Source: Flavobacteriales bacterium (GTDB lineage: Bacteria > Bacteroidota > Bacteroidia > Flavobacteriales_F > PHOS-HE28). Taken from it: a stretch of DNA of 64,000 nt. The stretch spans positions 186,001 through 250,000 of the forward strand of contig JADKHI010000002.1 of the NCBI GenBank assembly GCA_016721825.1, given 5' to 3'. Within the stretch, counting starts at the first letter, position 1. The number at the start of each line of letters is the position of its first letter. Under the pieces are notes generated by a model. The model was not told the DNA's origin and searched no databases. It saw nothing but the letters and a program-made list of their open reading frames with translations. Made by a program: the position numbers and the translations under genes. This document shows, piece after piece, positions 53,201 through 62,102 of this stretch.

Positions 53201-55271
53201 CGGCATCATCTGCCTGAACGATCCCGACGATGAGGTGACCTTGCAAGTGGTCACAACGAACTATACGTCCTTGGTGTGGGATGCTCCGCTCTCCGGCAAT
53301 GCGCTGGTGCAGGTGGTGGACCAACCCGGTACCTACAGCTGTTCGGTGACCGGCTGCGGCATCACAACGGACCTGACGGTAACCGTGGTGGCCGGTGTGG
53401 CCGATGCGCAAGTGCTTACGCCCGGCCCCATCTCCATCTGCCCTGGTGAGACCACCATCCTGGAAGGCGCTCCAGGTCAGGCGATCTACATCTGGGACCC
53501 CGGTCAGGTCTACGCTTCGCAGGTCTCTGTTTCGGAGGAAGGCAGCTACACGCTCACGGTGATCGATGGCAACGGCTGCACGGATACCTCCGATCCTGTG
53601 CTGGTCGATATCATTGAGTTCGCACAACCCGCCGTCGGTGTGGGTGATACCATCTGTGCGGGCGATACGGCGGTGGTTACCGCAACGGGTTCCGGTGTGC
53701 TCACCTGGTACGCCGATGCCTTGATGCAGAACCTGCTGGGCACAGGCACGCAGCTGGTGGTCGCCGGTGTGCAGACCACGTCCACGGTCTTTCTGGTGCA
53801 GTCCGATAGCGTTTGCGCTGGGGCCTTGGCCTTGCCGGTGTCCATTGTTGTCGAGTCTTTGCCAGCCTTCGAGATCACGGGGCCTGCCACCGCATGCACA
53901 GGCACTAGCGCTCAGTTCAATGTGCCGGATGTGCCCGGACTCAACTACACCTGGAGCACGCCGGGCGGAAACCTGAGCGGCATCGCCGTGGTCGTGGATC
54001 CGGTGACCAGTGCCGATGCGGGCACGTACATCTGCACAGCACAGAACGGTTGCGCCACCGCTTCGGATACGCTCCTGTTCAACGTCGTGAACGCGTTGCC
54101 GCTTTCCATCGGTCCGGACACGAGCATCTGTCCGGGTGAGAGCGTCACCTTCATCCTGCCCGCTGGGTTCACTTCGCCGGTGTGGAACGGTTCCGTGCAA
54201 GCGCCCCAGTACACCACCGGTGCGGAAGGCCAGGTGGAACTGATGGCCACGGACACGAATGGGTGCATCAGCAACGACATGGCTTACGTGGATGTGTTGC
54301 AGTTCAGCATACCCGCCACGGCCACTGGCGCGGACGTTTGCTCGGGCACGACGGTGGTGCTCACTGCAACGGGCAGTGGCCTGCTCACGTGGTACACGGA
54401 CAATCTCGGTCAGAACGCTGTCGGCACCGGCAGCATCTTGAACATCGGCGCTCCACAAAGCAGCACGGTCTACTACCTGGTGCAAGAGGAGAACGGTTGC
54501 GCGGCCACGACCATCGCGGTACCTGTGGACGTGACACCGATGCCGGTGGATGTAAGCATCAACGGACCCGCGCTTGTGTGTCAGGGTGAAGCCTTCACGC
54601 TCCTGGTGAATGCACAACCTCCGGTCGATGCAGACTGGACCTTACCTGATAACAGCACCTTCAGCGGCAACCCCTACACGGTCCTCAGCGCCACCATGGG
54701 CGATGCGGGGCTCTACACGGTAACACCGTTGCTCGGTCCGTGTGTGGGCGCGCCCGTGTCGTGGAACCTGAACGTAGTGGTGCCGCAGCCGCTGGACCTG
54801 GGCCTTGACACCTCGTTCTGTGTAGGCGGTTCCGTGGACCTGTTGATCCCCGCCGGCTTCACCTCACCGATCTGGAGCACGGGCAGCACAGCGGCCGTGA
54901 TCACCGTGGCCACCTCCGGCACCTATTCCGCCGAAGCCAATGACGGCAACGGGTGTCTGGTTACCGACGAAGTGCTGGTGGAGATGATCGACTGCGAGCT
55001 GATCCTGCCCACGGTCTTCACCCCGAACGGCGATGGCCGGAACGACCTGCTCGGCATCGATTTCAAAGGCACCACCAAGGCCGAGATGGTCATGTACGAC
55101 CGCTTCGGTCTGCTTGTCTTCGAAGGCGACCTCCGCCAGCAAGCCTGGGACGGCACGAACTCACGCACCAACGAACCCGTGAGCGAAGGCGTGTACTTCT
55201 ACGTGCTCACGTTGCATCCATACACCGGCGAGCTCACCACGCATCAGGGGTATGTGCAGGTGTTGAGGTGA
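50238..55271 (+). pseudogene. Second giant T9SS type B protein, interrupted by an in-frame TGA
   Basis: A paralogue of the upstream gene: signal peptide, SBBP propeller, Cys-rich linker, a longer run of Ig/PKD modules, and an intact type B sorting domain (LPTVFTPNGDGRNDLLGI ... GVYFYVLTLHP). Codon 300 (51135-51137) is TGA. The reading frame is open on both sides of it (50238-51137 and on to 55271), and the paralogue has Ser at this point in the aligned segment (RDLALSSTGDLL here RDMQL-stop-SDGNLL), so one base change from TCA explains it. The rest of the 1677-codon frame is undamaged, so the change is recent, an assembly error, or read through. Without readthrough the product would be a 299-residue fragment lacking the sorting signal. 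Confidence 0.85.
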
Positions 55272-55365
55272 AGTCGAACAGTCATACTTGCTAGCGTGTA
55301 TCGTGGGAGGGCCTTCTCGCGTGATCAGCAAGTGCGCCCCCAACTCCGGCCGCACTACTTTTCGC

Positions 55366-55373
55366 CCACGCTA
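55366..55373 (+). promoter_or_regulatory. -7 element (TACTTTTC) for the ECF sigma gene
   Basis: Seven of eight consensus positions, 5 bases before the GTG start; no -33 TTG at a normal distance. Confidence 0.4.
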
Positions 55374-55378
55374 CACCC

Positions 55379-55942
55379 GTGGACTTCGAACGCATTCGCT
55401 CCGGTGACAAGCAGGCCATGGAAGGGCTCTTTCGGGAGCATTACCGAGGGCTCTGTGCCTTTGCTTTGCAGTATGTAAAGGATGCGGACCGCGCGGAGGA
55501 CCTGGTGCAGGACCTCTTCTTCCGTCTGTGGCTGGACCGTGAGAAGGTGAAGATCACCACTTCCGTGAAGGCCTACCTGTTCGCTTCTGTGCGCAACCGC
55601 TGCTTGAACGCCGTGAAGGTTCAGGGTCGCATGCGGAGCCTTGTGGAAGAGCGCGACGAAGTGGTGGTGGAGGAGGAGCGCGCGGAGGATGAACACACCG
55701 AGCGCATCGCCCGGGTGCATGCTGCGATCGAGGCCTTACCGGAGGAGCGGAGGAAGGTCTTCAAGCTGAGCCGCTACGAAGGCCTGAAATACCAGGAGAT
55801 CGCGGAACGCCTCGGCATTTCGGTGAAGACGGTGGAGAACCAGATGGGCAAGGCGCTAAAGACCCTGCGCGAGGACCTGGCCGACCTGGTGCCCTTGCTG
55901 GGCTGGCTGTTCTGGCTGTCCGAAGGGGGGCGATGGGGGTAA
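55379..55942 (+). CDS. ECF RNA polymerase sigma factor (FecI/RpoE-like)
   Basis: 187 residues, start GTG. Region 2 helices are visible in DRAEDLVQDLFFRLWLDR (region 2.2-2.3) and YLFASVRNRCLNAVK; region 4 is LPEERRKVFKLSRYEGLKYQ followed by EIAERLGISVKTVENQMGKA, the DNA-reading helix-turn-helix. This is the Bacteroidota-type FecI sigma factor that works with a FecR-type inner-membrane regulator, encoded next. The C-terminus ends in a short hydrophobic stretch. The preceding 100 bases after the T9SS gene hold nothing else. Confidence 0.93.
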   Translation: MDFERIRSGDKQAMEGLFREHYRGLCAFALQYVKDADRAEDLVQDLFFRLWLDREKVKITTSVKAYLFASVRNRCLNAVKVQGRMRSLVEERDEVVVEEERAEDEHTERIARVHAAIEALPEERRKVFKLSRYEGLKYQEIAERLGISVKTVENQMGKALKTLREDLADLVPLLGWLFWLSEGGRWG

Positions 55943-55975
55943 AGACGATGCTGATTGTCATACAGTTGAACACCC

Positions 55976-56944
55976 TTGAACGGAACGGACCCCATCGATA
56001 GCGAGCTGTTGGCGAAGTACCTCGCCAATGAGGCGGACACGTCCGAGCGCAACGCCGTGGAACGCTGGACCGCAGCGTCGCCCGCCAACGCACAGGAGCT
56101 CGAACGGTCGCGTTTGATCTGGGAGGGTGGAGCGAGCGGTTCCTCTCTTCCGGCTGTGGATACGGATGCGGCCTGGGCACGCCTAAGTGCGCGGATGGAC
56201 AACGAGAAGGCCGCTGGGCGCGTGGTGCCGATCGGTGGCCGCGTGCTCCGATACATCGCCGCCGCAGCTGTGCTCGTGGGGCTGATCTTCGGTGCCAAGG
56301 TGTTGCTTGGGCCGGCTTCTGAGGACCTCGTTGCCGATGCAAGCCCGATCACGGCGAAGCTCTCGGACAGCAGCAGTGTCGTGCTATCAGCCGGCTCCCG
56401 GATCAAGGCCCGCATGGGCGATCAGCGCAAGGTGACGTTGCATGGGCAGGCCTACTTCGAAGTGAAGAAGGATGCCGGGCACCCCTTCGTCGTGACCGCT
56501 GAAGAAATGACCGTGACCGTGTTGGGCACGGCCTTCGAGGTGACCGCCTACGACACGGCTTCGAGCGTGCAGGTGCGCGTGCGGGAAGGGCGCGTGCAGG
56601 TGGTGGTTGCTGCGGATACTGTTGTCTTGGTGGCTGGAGAACACGTGCGCTTCGATCGCAGGCGTGCGGTGCTGGAGCGAGAGGCGGCAGGTCCAGTGGA
56701 GCGCTGGGGCATGCGCATCCTTCAGTTCGAACAAGCACCGTTGGCGCTGGTGGCGAAGCAAGTGCGCGAGCGCTATGGCGTGGAGGTCGATCTGGCGAAC
56801 GAGGCCATTGGTCGTTGTGCGCTCACGGCCACCTTCGAAGAGGAGCCGGTGGATGTGGTCCTGCAGGTGATCGCGGAGACCTTTGGCCTTCACGTGCGAA
56901 TGGTCAGCCCCGGGCGATACAGTCTTGAAGGCGATGGCTGCTGA
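55976..56944 (+). CDS. FecR-family anti-sigma regulator (FecR + DUF4974)
   Basis: 322 residues. An N-terminal cytoplasmic anti-sigma region (about 1-90), one membrane helix at 91-111 (VLRYIAAAAVLVGLIFGAKV), a FecR beta domain (VVLSAGSRIKARMGDQRKVT, VTLHGQAYFEVKKD, FVVTAEEMTVTVLGTAFEV) and a C-terminal DUF4974 domain (ALVAKQVRERYGVEVDL ... ETFGLHVRM). It holds the sigma factor until a TonB receptor signals through an STN domain. The start is TTG at 55976, the first possible codon after an in-frame stop. The 3' end overlaps the next gene by 11 bases. Confidence 0.9.
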   Translation: MNGTDPIDSELLAKYLANEADTSERNAVERWTAASPANAQELERSRLIWEGGASGSSLPAVDTDAAWARLSARMDNEKAAGRVVPIGGRVLRYIAAAAVLVGLIFGAKVLLGPASEDLVADASPITAKLSDSSSVVLSAGSRIKARMGDQRKVTLHGQAYFEVKKDAGHPFVVTAEEMTVTVLGTAFEVTAYDTASSVQVRVREGRVQVVVAADTVVLVAGEHVRFDRRRAVLEREAAGPVERWGMRILQFEQAPLALVAKQVRERYGVEVDLANEAIGRCALTATFEEEPVDVVLQVIAETFGLHVRMVSPGRYSLEGDGC

Positions 56945-58841
56945 TCGACGTCTTTTCCTGTTCGTGGTCCTCGCGGTCCTACCGTTCTTCCTATCGGCAC
57001 AGTCGATCCTGAACAGACAGGTGGAAGTGCACGCACAGCAGATCCGGCTATCGCAGGCGCTGGACCTGGTGGCGCGCGATGGCGGCTTCAAGCTCAGCTA
57101 CAACGCGGCTTCTTTGCCTGTGGATAGCATGGTCTCTGTGAACGCGGAAGGCACAGTGAAGGAGGTGATGACCGGCCTGTTGGGCCCGTACCTCGTGCAG
57201 AAGGAAAGTGGCGACCACCTCATTCTTCTTGCTCAAGGCGGGTCGAAGCGCAAGTTCAATGTCAAGGGCAGCGTGGTCGATGGTGCCACGGGCTCTCCAG
57301 TATCCCGCGCTTCCATCTTTGAGGTGAACGAACGCAATGCTTCGGTAACCGACGGTCGTGGCGGCTTCAGCATCGGGCTTTCCGGTGTGCGTGATCGAAC
57401 ACCGCTCTTGGTATCGAAGAAGGGCTACAGCGACACGGTCATCTTCGTAAGCCGCAACGAGGAGCTGCCACCGGTGATCCTACGCGCCCACGAACGCCTG
57501 GATGCGCTTGAGCCGCTGTGCGCCTACGACCGTTGTGTGGTGGAGGACCTTGGTGTGACCCGTCTGCTGGTCCCGGACCAACAGCTGTACATGGCCGACG
57601 ATCCATCCCTGGAAGAGGTGCGCGCTGTGCAGTTCTCCCTGTTGCCGAACGTCGGCACGAATAAGGACATCAGCGGCATCGTGGTGAACAAGGTCTCCTT
57701 CAACCTGCTCGCGGGCTATGCGCGAGGCTTGGAGGGGTTGGAGATCGGCATTGGTGTGAACATGGAACGTCGCGACGTGCACGGTGTGCAGTTCGCCGGG
57801 CTCGGCAACCTCGTTGGTCGCAACACGAAGGGTGTTCAAGTGGCAGGTGGCCTCAATCACACCATGCGTTCGCTGGAAGGGTTGCAGTTGGCGGGTTTCG
57901 GCAACACGGTTTGGGACACCTTGAGCGGCGCGCAGATCGCAGGTGGCGCCAACGTCGTGAAGGGCGGCATGCAGGGCACGCAGATCGCCGGCGCATGCAA
58001 CGTCACCACGCACGATTGCAACGGCGTGCAGGTAGCCGGTGGCGTGAACGTGACGGTGGGGGACGTACAGAAGACGCAGGTGGCTGGTGGCGTGAACTAT
58101 GCACGCAGCGTTTCGGGTGTGCAGTTCGCCTGCGGCATGAACGTGGCGGTCGGCTCCGTGGGCGGAGGGCAGGTGGGGCTCGGGGCGAACTATGCGCGAA
58201 GCGTCACCGGCGGACAGGTCTCGCTGGGTTTGAACGTGGTTTCGGATAGTGTGCGGGGCGGCCAGGTCGGGGTGCTCAACTTCGCCCGGATCAGCAACGG
58301 CGGCCAGGTCGGCATCCTCAACTTCAGCGATCGCATCACGGGCACCAGCGTGGGCCTGCTCAGCTTCGCATGGCACGGCTACCACCGCTACGATGTCGTT
58401 ACCAGCGATGCCATGGCCTTGAGTCTGCAGCTGCGCACAGGCACGCGCGGCTTCCACAACATCCTCGGGTATTCACCCAGCGTAGCGCCGGATGAACGTT
58501 GGGGCTTTCTCTATGGCTTCGGCTCCGAGTTGCGCCTGGGCAAGCAGGGTTTCCTCAACATCGACCTCACCGGCGAACAGGTGGTGGAACAGCGCGAATG
58601 GGTGGATGCCGTGAACATCCTCGGGCGCTTCGGGGTGAGCTACGGTTACCATGTGGCCCGTCCGTTGGTTGTCTCGGCGGGCCCGTTGTTCAACCTGTTG
58701 GCTACAGACTGGCGCGACGCCGACACGGGAGCTTACTTGAGCGAGCTGGCCCCAGCGGAACCGGTAACGGAGTCGATCTCCGGCACCACACGCTTCTCCG
58801 GCTGGTTCGGTTGGCGGGCCGCTGTGGGGCTCAGTTTCTAG
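56934..58841 (+). CDS. STN-domain/carboxypeptidase-like protein with 16-residue repeats
   Basis: 635 residues. A signal peptide is followed by an STN (secretin/TonB short N-terminal) domain at about 22-95 (RQVEVHAQQIRLSQALDLVA ... GLLGPYLVQKESGDHLILL), the part that normally touches FecR, and a carboxypeptidase-regulatory-like domain at about 105-190 (KGSVVDGATGSPVSRASIF). Residues about 272-478 are tandem repeats of about 16 residues of the form GVQVAGGxNxxxxxxx, as in LA_2272-type proteins. The end looks like outer-membrane beta strands. There is no TonB plug or receptor barrel. The ATG at 56934 overlaps the fecR-like stop, so it is translationally coupled. Confidence 0.85.
   Translation: MAADRRLFLFVVLAVLPFFLSAQSILNRQVEVHAQQIRLSQALDLVARDGGFKLSYNAASLPVDSMVSVNAEGTVKEVMTGLLGPYLVQKESGDHLILLAQGGSKRKFNVKGSVVDGATGSPVSRASIFEVNERNASVTDGRGGFSIGLSGVRDRTPLLVSKKGYSDTVIFVSRNEELPPVILRAHERLDALEPLCAYDRCVVEDLGVTRLLVPDQQLYMADDPSLEEVRAVQFSLLPNVGTNKDISGIVVNKVSFNLLAGYARGLEGLEIGIGVNMERRDVHGVQFAGLGNLVGRNTKGVQVAGGLNHTMRSLEGLQLAGFGNTVWDTLSGAQIAGGANVVKGGMQGTQIAGACNVTTHDCNGVQVAGGVNVTVGDVQKTQVAGGVNYARSVSGVQFACGMNVAVGSVGGGQVGLGANYARSVTGGQVSLGLNVVSDSVRGGQVGVLNFARISNGGQVGILNFSDRITGTSVGLLSFAWHGYHRYDVVTSDAMALSLQLRTGTRGFHNILGYSPSVAPDERWGFLYGFGSELRLGKQGFLNIDLTGEQVVEQREWVDAVNILGRFGVSYGYHVARPLVVSAGPLFNLLATDWRDADTGAYLSELAPAEPVTESISGTTRFSGWFGWRAAVGLSF
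57748..58368 (+). repeat. Tandem 16-residue coding repeats in the STN protein
   Basis: About 12 units of roughly 48 bases each, encoding a GVQ[VFL]AGx[GN]N core. The DNA copies are diverged but the protein pattern is regular (G at the first position, Q at the third, AG at fifth-sixth, N at ninth). This suggests an elongated right-handed beta-helix or solenoid. Confidence 0.7.
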
Positions 58842-58964
58842 CATTCGCAACTGTTCCTCTGTCGATCCCTGTTCGTCCCTGTGATGAACGGCCAGATCTT
58901 TTTCGCGAACCGGATAGGGGTATCCGACGAGGTGCTTGTCACACCGACACAACACCCAAACACC

Positions 58965-61322
58965 ATGTCCTTTCGTTCGCTCTCCGCGCTCATCTTCTTC
59001 CTGCTCCTGCTGCTCTCCGGCAGCATTGTGGCCCAGTCCAACACCCAGACCGTGCGCGGCACAGTCCTCGATGCGGACTCGCACCAGCCCGTTTTCGGTG
59101 CGGGTGTCGCCATCACAACGCTCGATCCGGTGCTGACCGCGATCACCGATGACGACGGTCGCTTCACCATCGCCAACGTGCCGACGGGCCGCATCGACCT
59201 CCGCATCCGCGCGATGGGCTTCGAGGAACAGCTGCTCCCGAACCTTCTGGTCGTTTCGAGTCGCGAGTCGGTGCTGAACATCGTGCTGGAGTCCGCGATC
59301 ACGGAGATCAAGGCACTGGAAGTGAGCGCGGACAAGCCGAACGGGCAGGTGCGGAACGACATGGCCACGGTGAGCGCACGGAAGATCGGCGTGGAGGAGA
59401 CCTCACGCATCGCGGGCAGCATCAACGATCCGGCGCGCATGGTCAGTTCCTTCCCTGGGGTGGCCAACGATCCTTCCGGCGACAATACCATCATGGTCCG
59501 AGGCAACTCACCGAAAGGCGTGCTGTGGCGGCTCGAAGGCATCGAGATCCCCAACCCGAACCACTTCAGCGATGAGGGCACCAGTGGCGGCCCCATCAAC
59601 GTGCTCAACAGCGACATGATCGACGACTCGGAGTTCTATACTGGTGCCTTCGCTCCGGAATTCGGCAACGCGTATAGTGCGGTCTTCGACATGCGGCTGC
59701 GTGATGGCAACGATGAGAAGCGCGAGTATACCTTGAAGGCCGGCGTGCTCGGCACGGACCTTACTGCGGAAGGACCACTGCCCGGCGTGAAGGGCGGTTC
59801 TTACCTGGCGAATTACCGCTACTCCACGCTGGCGCTACTGGACGATGCCGGCATTGTGGACTACCAAGGCGTACCGAAGTACACCGACGCCGCCTTCAAG
59901 CTCAAGATGCCCACGGCCAACCAAGGCACCTTCAACCTGTTCGGTATCGGAGGGATCAGCCACATCATCCAAGAGGACCGCGGGACCATGGACGACACAC
60001 TCTTCAGCAGGGCCGACTTCGGGTCACGGGTGGGGGTGGTCGGCCTTTCGAACACGCGCACCTTGGGGGAGAACAGCTTCCTGTACAGCACGGTGTCACT
60101 GAGCGGCAATAGCAGCAGCACGGATTACGATGAAGCACCTTCCCCCGGTGAGTCCGCCTTGGAACCGCGCCATGACGATGCGTTGGCGAAGTGGACCGTC
60201 CGTTACACCAGCACCTTGAACAACAAGCTCAGCGCGAAGCACAAGCTGCGTTCGGGCATCATTGTTTCAACGGAACGCTACCGCATGGGATCGTCCAGCT
60301 GGGATGTCGAACAGCAACGCATGCTCACCGAGCTGAACGCGCAGGGCAAGGCCACCACCGTGCAGGCCTTTACCAGCTGGAAGTGGCGTTGGAACGAACA
60401 ATGGTCCATGACGAGCGGCATCCACATGCTACACTACACCTTGAACGGTGCCACGAGCATTGAACCGCGTGCGGCTTTGCGTTGGCAGATGGAACCCCGT
60501 CGGGCGGTCACCTTGGGAGTCGGGCTTCACTCGCGCACCGAGGCCATCATGACCTACATGGCCGAGGACGTCGATGCGGAGGGCAACACCTTCCGTCCGA
60601 ACGAAGGTTTGGGGTTGACCCGCGCCGCGCATGCTGTCGCTGGCTTCGAGCAGATGCTCTCCGAGGATATCCGCTTCAAGGTGGAGGCCTATTACCAGCA
60701 CCAGTACGGCGTTCCTGTCGAGAACGACCCGAACAGCTCGTTCAGTTTGGGCAACTCGTCAGGTTGGTTCACGAACCGGAGTCTGGTGAACGAAGGCGTA
60801 GGCAGGACCTATGGCATTGAGGCTTCACTGGAGAAGTTCTTCACCAAAGGCTATCACTTCATGCTCACCGGATCCGTAAGCGATGCGCGCTACAAGCCGC
60901 TGGACGGGGTGTGGTACAACTCGCGCTACAACATGGGCGTGGTGGCCAACGCGCTCGCCGGCAAGGAGTGGAAGATCCGCGGAGGCACGAACGACCGCGT
61001 GCTCACCACCAGCTTCCGCTACTCGGTGGTCGGCGGCCAATACCAGACCCCGATCGATCTGGAAGCCAGCATTGCCGCTGGCGAAGAGAAGGAAACGGGC
61101 GAGCCTTGGAGCGTGAAAGGGCAGGCGGTGCACAAGCTGGATCTGATGGTGGCCTATCGCATCGGACGTCCGAAGGTGAGCCACGAGTTCAAGGCCGATG
61201 TGCAGAACGTGCTGAACGCCGAAACGACGGTGTACCATTACTACGACGACCGTAGCCAGAGCATCAAGACCGTACCGCAGTTGGCCATGCTACCGGTGTT
61301 GCAGTACACACTGAGGTTCTGA
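58965..61322 (+). CDS. TonB-dependent outer-membrane receptor without an STN domain
   Basis: 785 residues. A signal peptide (FRSLSALIFFLLLLLSGSIVAQ) is followed directly by a carboxypeptidase-regulatory-like domain (VRGTVLDADSHQPVFGAGVA ... GRFTIANVPTGRIDLRI), then a plug domain (NTIMVRGNSPKGVLWRLEGI, IDDSEFYTGAFAPEFGNAYSAV) and a 22-strand barrel ending in the usual aromatic C-terminus (LPVLQYTLRF). No STN domain lies between the signal and the plug, so signalling to FecR would have to come from the STN protein upstream. The ATG at 58965 opens the signal peptide. Ligand unknown. Confidence 0.92.
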   Translation: MSFRSLSALIFFLLLLLSGSIVAQSNTQTVRGTVLDADSHQPVFGAGVAITTLDPVLTAITDDDGRFTIANVPTGRIDLRIRAMGFEEQLLPNLLVVSSRESVLNIVLESAITEIKALEVSADKPNGQVRNDMATVSARKIGVEETSRIAGSINDPARMVSSFPGVANDPSGDNTIMVRGNSPKGVLWRLEGIEIPNPNHFSDEGTSGGPINVLNSDMIDDSEFYTGAFAPEFGNAYSAVFDMRLRDGNDEKREYTLKAGVLGTDLTAEGPLPGVKGGSYLANYRYSTLALLDDAGIVDYQGVPKYTDAAFKLKMPTANQGTFNLFGIGGISHIIQEDRGTMDDTLFSRADFGSRVGVVGLSNTRTLGENSFLYSTVSLSGNSSSTDYDEAPSPGESALEPRHDDALAKWTVRYTSTLNNKLSAKHKLRSGIIVSTERYRMGSSSWDVEQQRMLTELNAQGKATTVQAFTSWKWRWNEQWSMTSGIHMLHYTLNGATSIEPRAALRWQMEPRRAVTLGVGLHSRTEAIMTYMAEDVDAEGNTFRPNEGLGLTRAAHAVAGFEQMLSEDIRFKVEAYYQHQYGVPVENDPNSSFSLGNSSGWFTNRSLVNEGVGRTYGIEASLEKFFTKGYHFMLTGSVSDARYKPLDGVWYNSRYNMGVVANALAGKEWKIRGGTNDRVLTTSFRYSVVGGQYQTPIDLEASIAAGEEKETGEPWSVKGQAVHKLDLMVAYRIGRPKVSHEFKADVQNVLNAETTVYHYYDDRSQSIKTVPQLAMLPVLQYTLRF

Positions 61323-61333
61323 GCTGACAGCGG

Positions 61334-62092
61334 TCAGAGCACCCGCTTCACCAGTCGGAGCTTGTGCGTGTAGCGCTTCTCCTCGCTGTTGAAGATGCCT
61401 TCCTGGTCGAGCATGTCGATGCGCACGCGGCCACTGGCGTGCAGGATCCGGCGCTCGGGGAGCACGATGCCCACATGAACAATGCGACCTTCGGCATTGT
61501 CGAAGAAGGCCAGGTCGCCGGGCTCAGCAAGGTCAAGAAGCTCTACGGTATCGCCTTCCTCCGCTTGCTGTGCGGCATCGCGTGGCAGGTAGATGCCCAT
61601 CAACATGAAGAGCATCTGGGTAAGCCCGCTGCAATCCACACCGCTGGGCGTGCGACCACCCCAGAGGTAGGGTGCGCCGAGGAAGGGATGCATGAAGGTC
61701 TCGATCAGCTCCATGCGCTCACCGCTATGCCCATGGCTTGTGACAGCGTTCACCGGAACGCGCTGGCCCAGGAAGAGGATGGAACCGTCCGCGTAGAAAG
61801 GAAGCACGGCGCCATAGGGCAGAAGCACCTGCCGGTCGCCCAGGTCAACAATGGAGCTCAGGTCGATCACCCGTTGGTCCGGGTCGAAGTTGGGCGTTTC
61901 GCACAGCGCGAGCTGCTTGTTGTCCACCCAGCCTTCGTAGCCATCGTGGTCGAAGCGCAGGTGGCTCCAATTCTCCTGGCGTTCCAGCACTTCGGCGGTC
62001 TCCCCGAAAAGCCACTGGGTCACCATTTCAGCACGGTCGCTCGGGTCCTTGCGGACGGGTACGATGCTCAGCGGACAGATAACGTGCTCCAT
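61334..62092 (-). CDS. NlpC/P60 (C40) cell-wall hydrolase with SH3 domains
   Basis: 252 residues. Two SH3-like domains (about residues 1-65 and 85-125) precede an NlpC/P60 peptidase whose catalytic Cys154 is in SGVDCSGLTQM, with His206 in IVHVGIVL and His218 in ILHASG. Such enzymes cut gamma-D-Glu-diamino-acid bonds in peptidoglycan stem peptides. There is no signal peptide, so the enzyme may act on recycled fragments in the cytoplasm, as the related YkfC-type proteins do. It follows the thiolase gene on the same strand by 10 bases. Confidence 0.9.
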   Translation of the reverse strand: MEHVICPLSIVPVRKDPSDRAEMVTQWLFGETAEVLERQENWSHLRFDHDGYEGWVDNKQLALCETPNFDPDQRVIDLSSIVDLGDRQVLLPYGAVLPFYADGSILFLGQRVPVNAVTSHGHSGERMELIETFMHPFLGAPYLWGGRTPSGVDCSGLTQMLFMLMGIYLPRDAAQQAEEGDTVELLDLAEPGDLAFFDNAEGRIVHVGIVLPERRILHASGRVRIDMLDQEGIFNSEEKRYTHKLRLVKRVL

Positions 62093-62102
62093 GGTGCTGG
62101 GA

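Noticed and set aside
52794..54617. 607-codon minus-strand ORF opposite the second giant T9SS gene
   Set aside because: His/Arg/Gly-rich antisense frame of an Ig-module region.
57748..58368. CRISPR-like or DNA tandem repeat array
   Set aside because: Repeats exist at protein level only; DNA units differ and lie inside an open reading frame without spacers.
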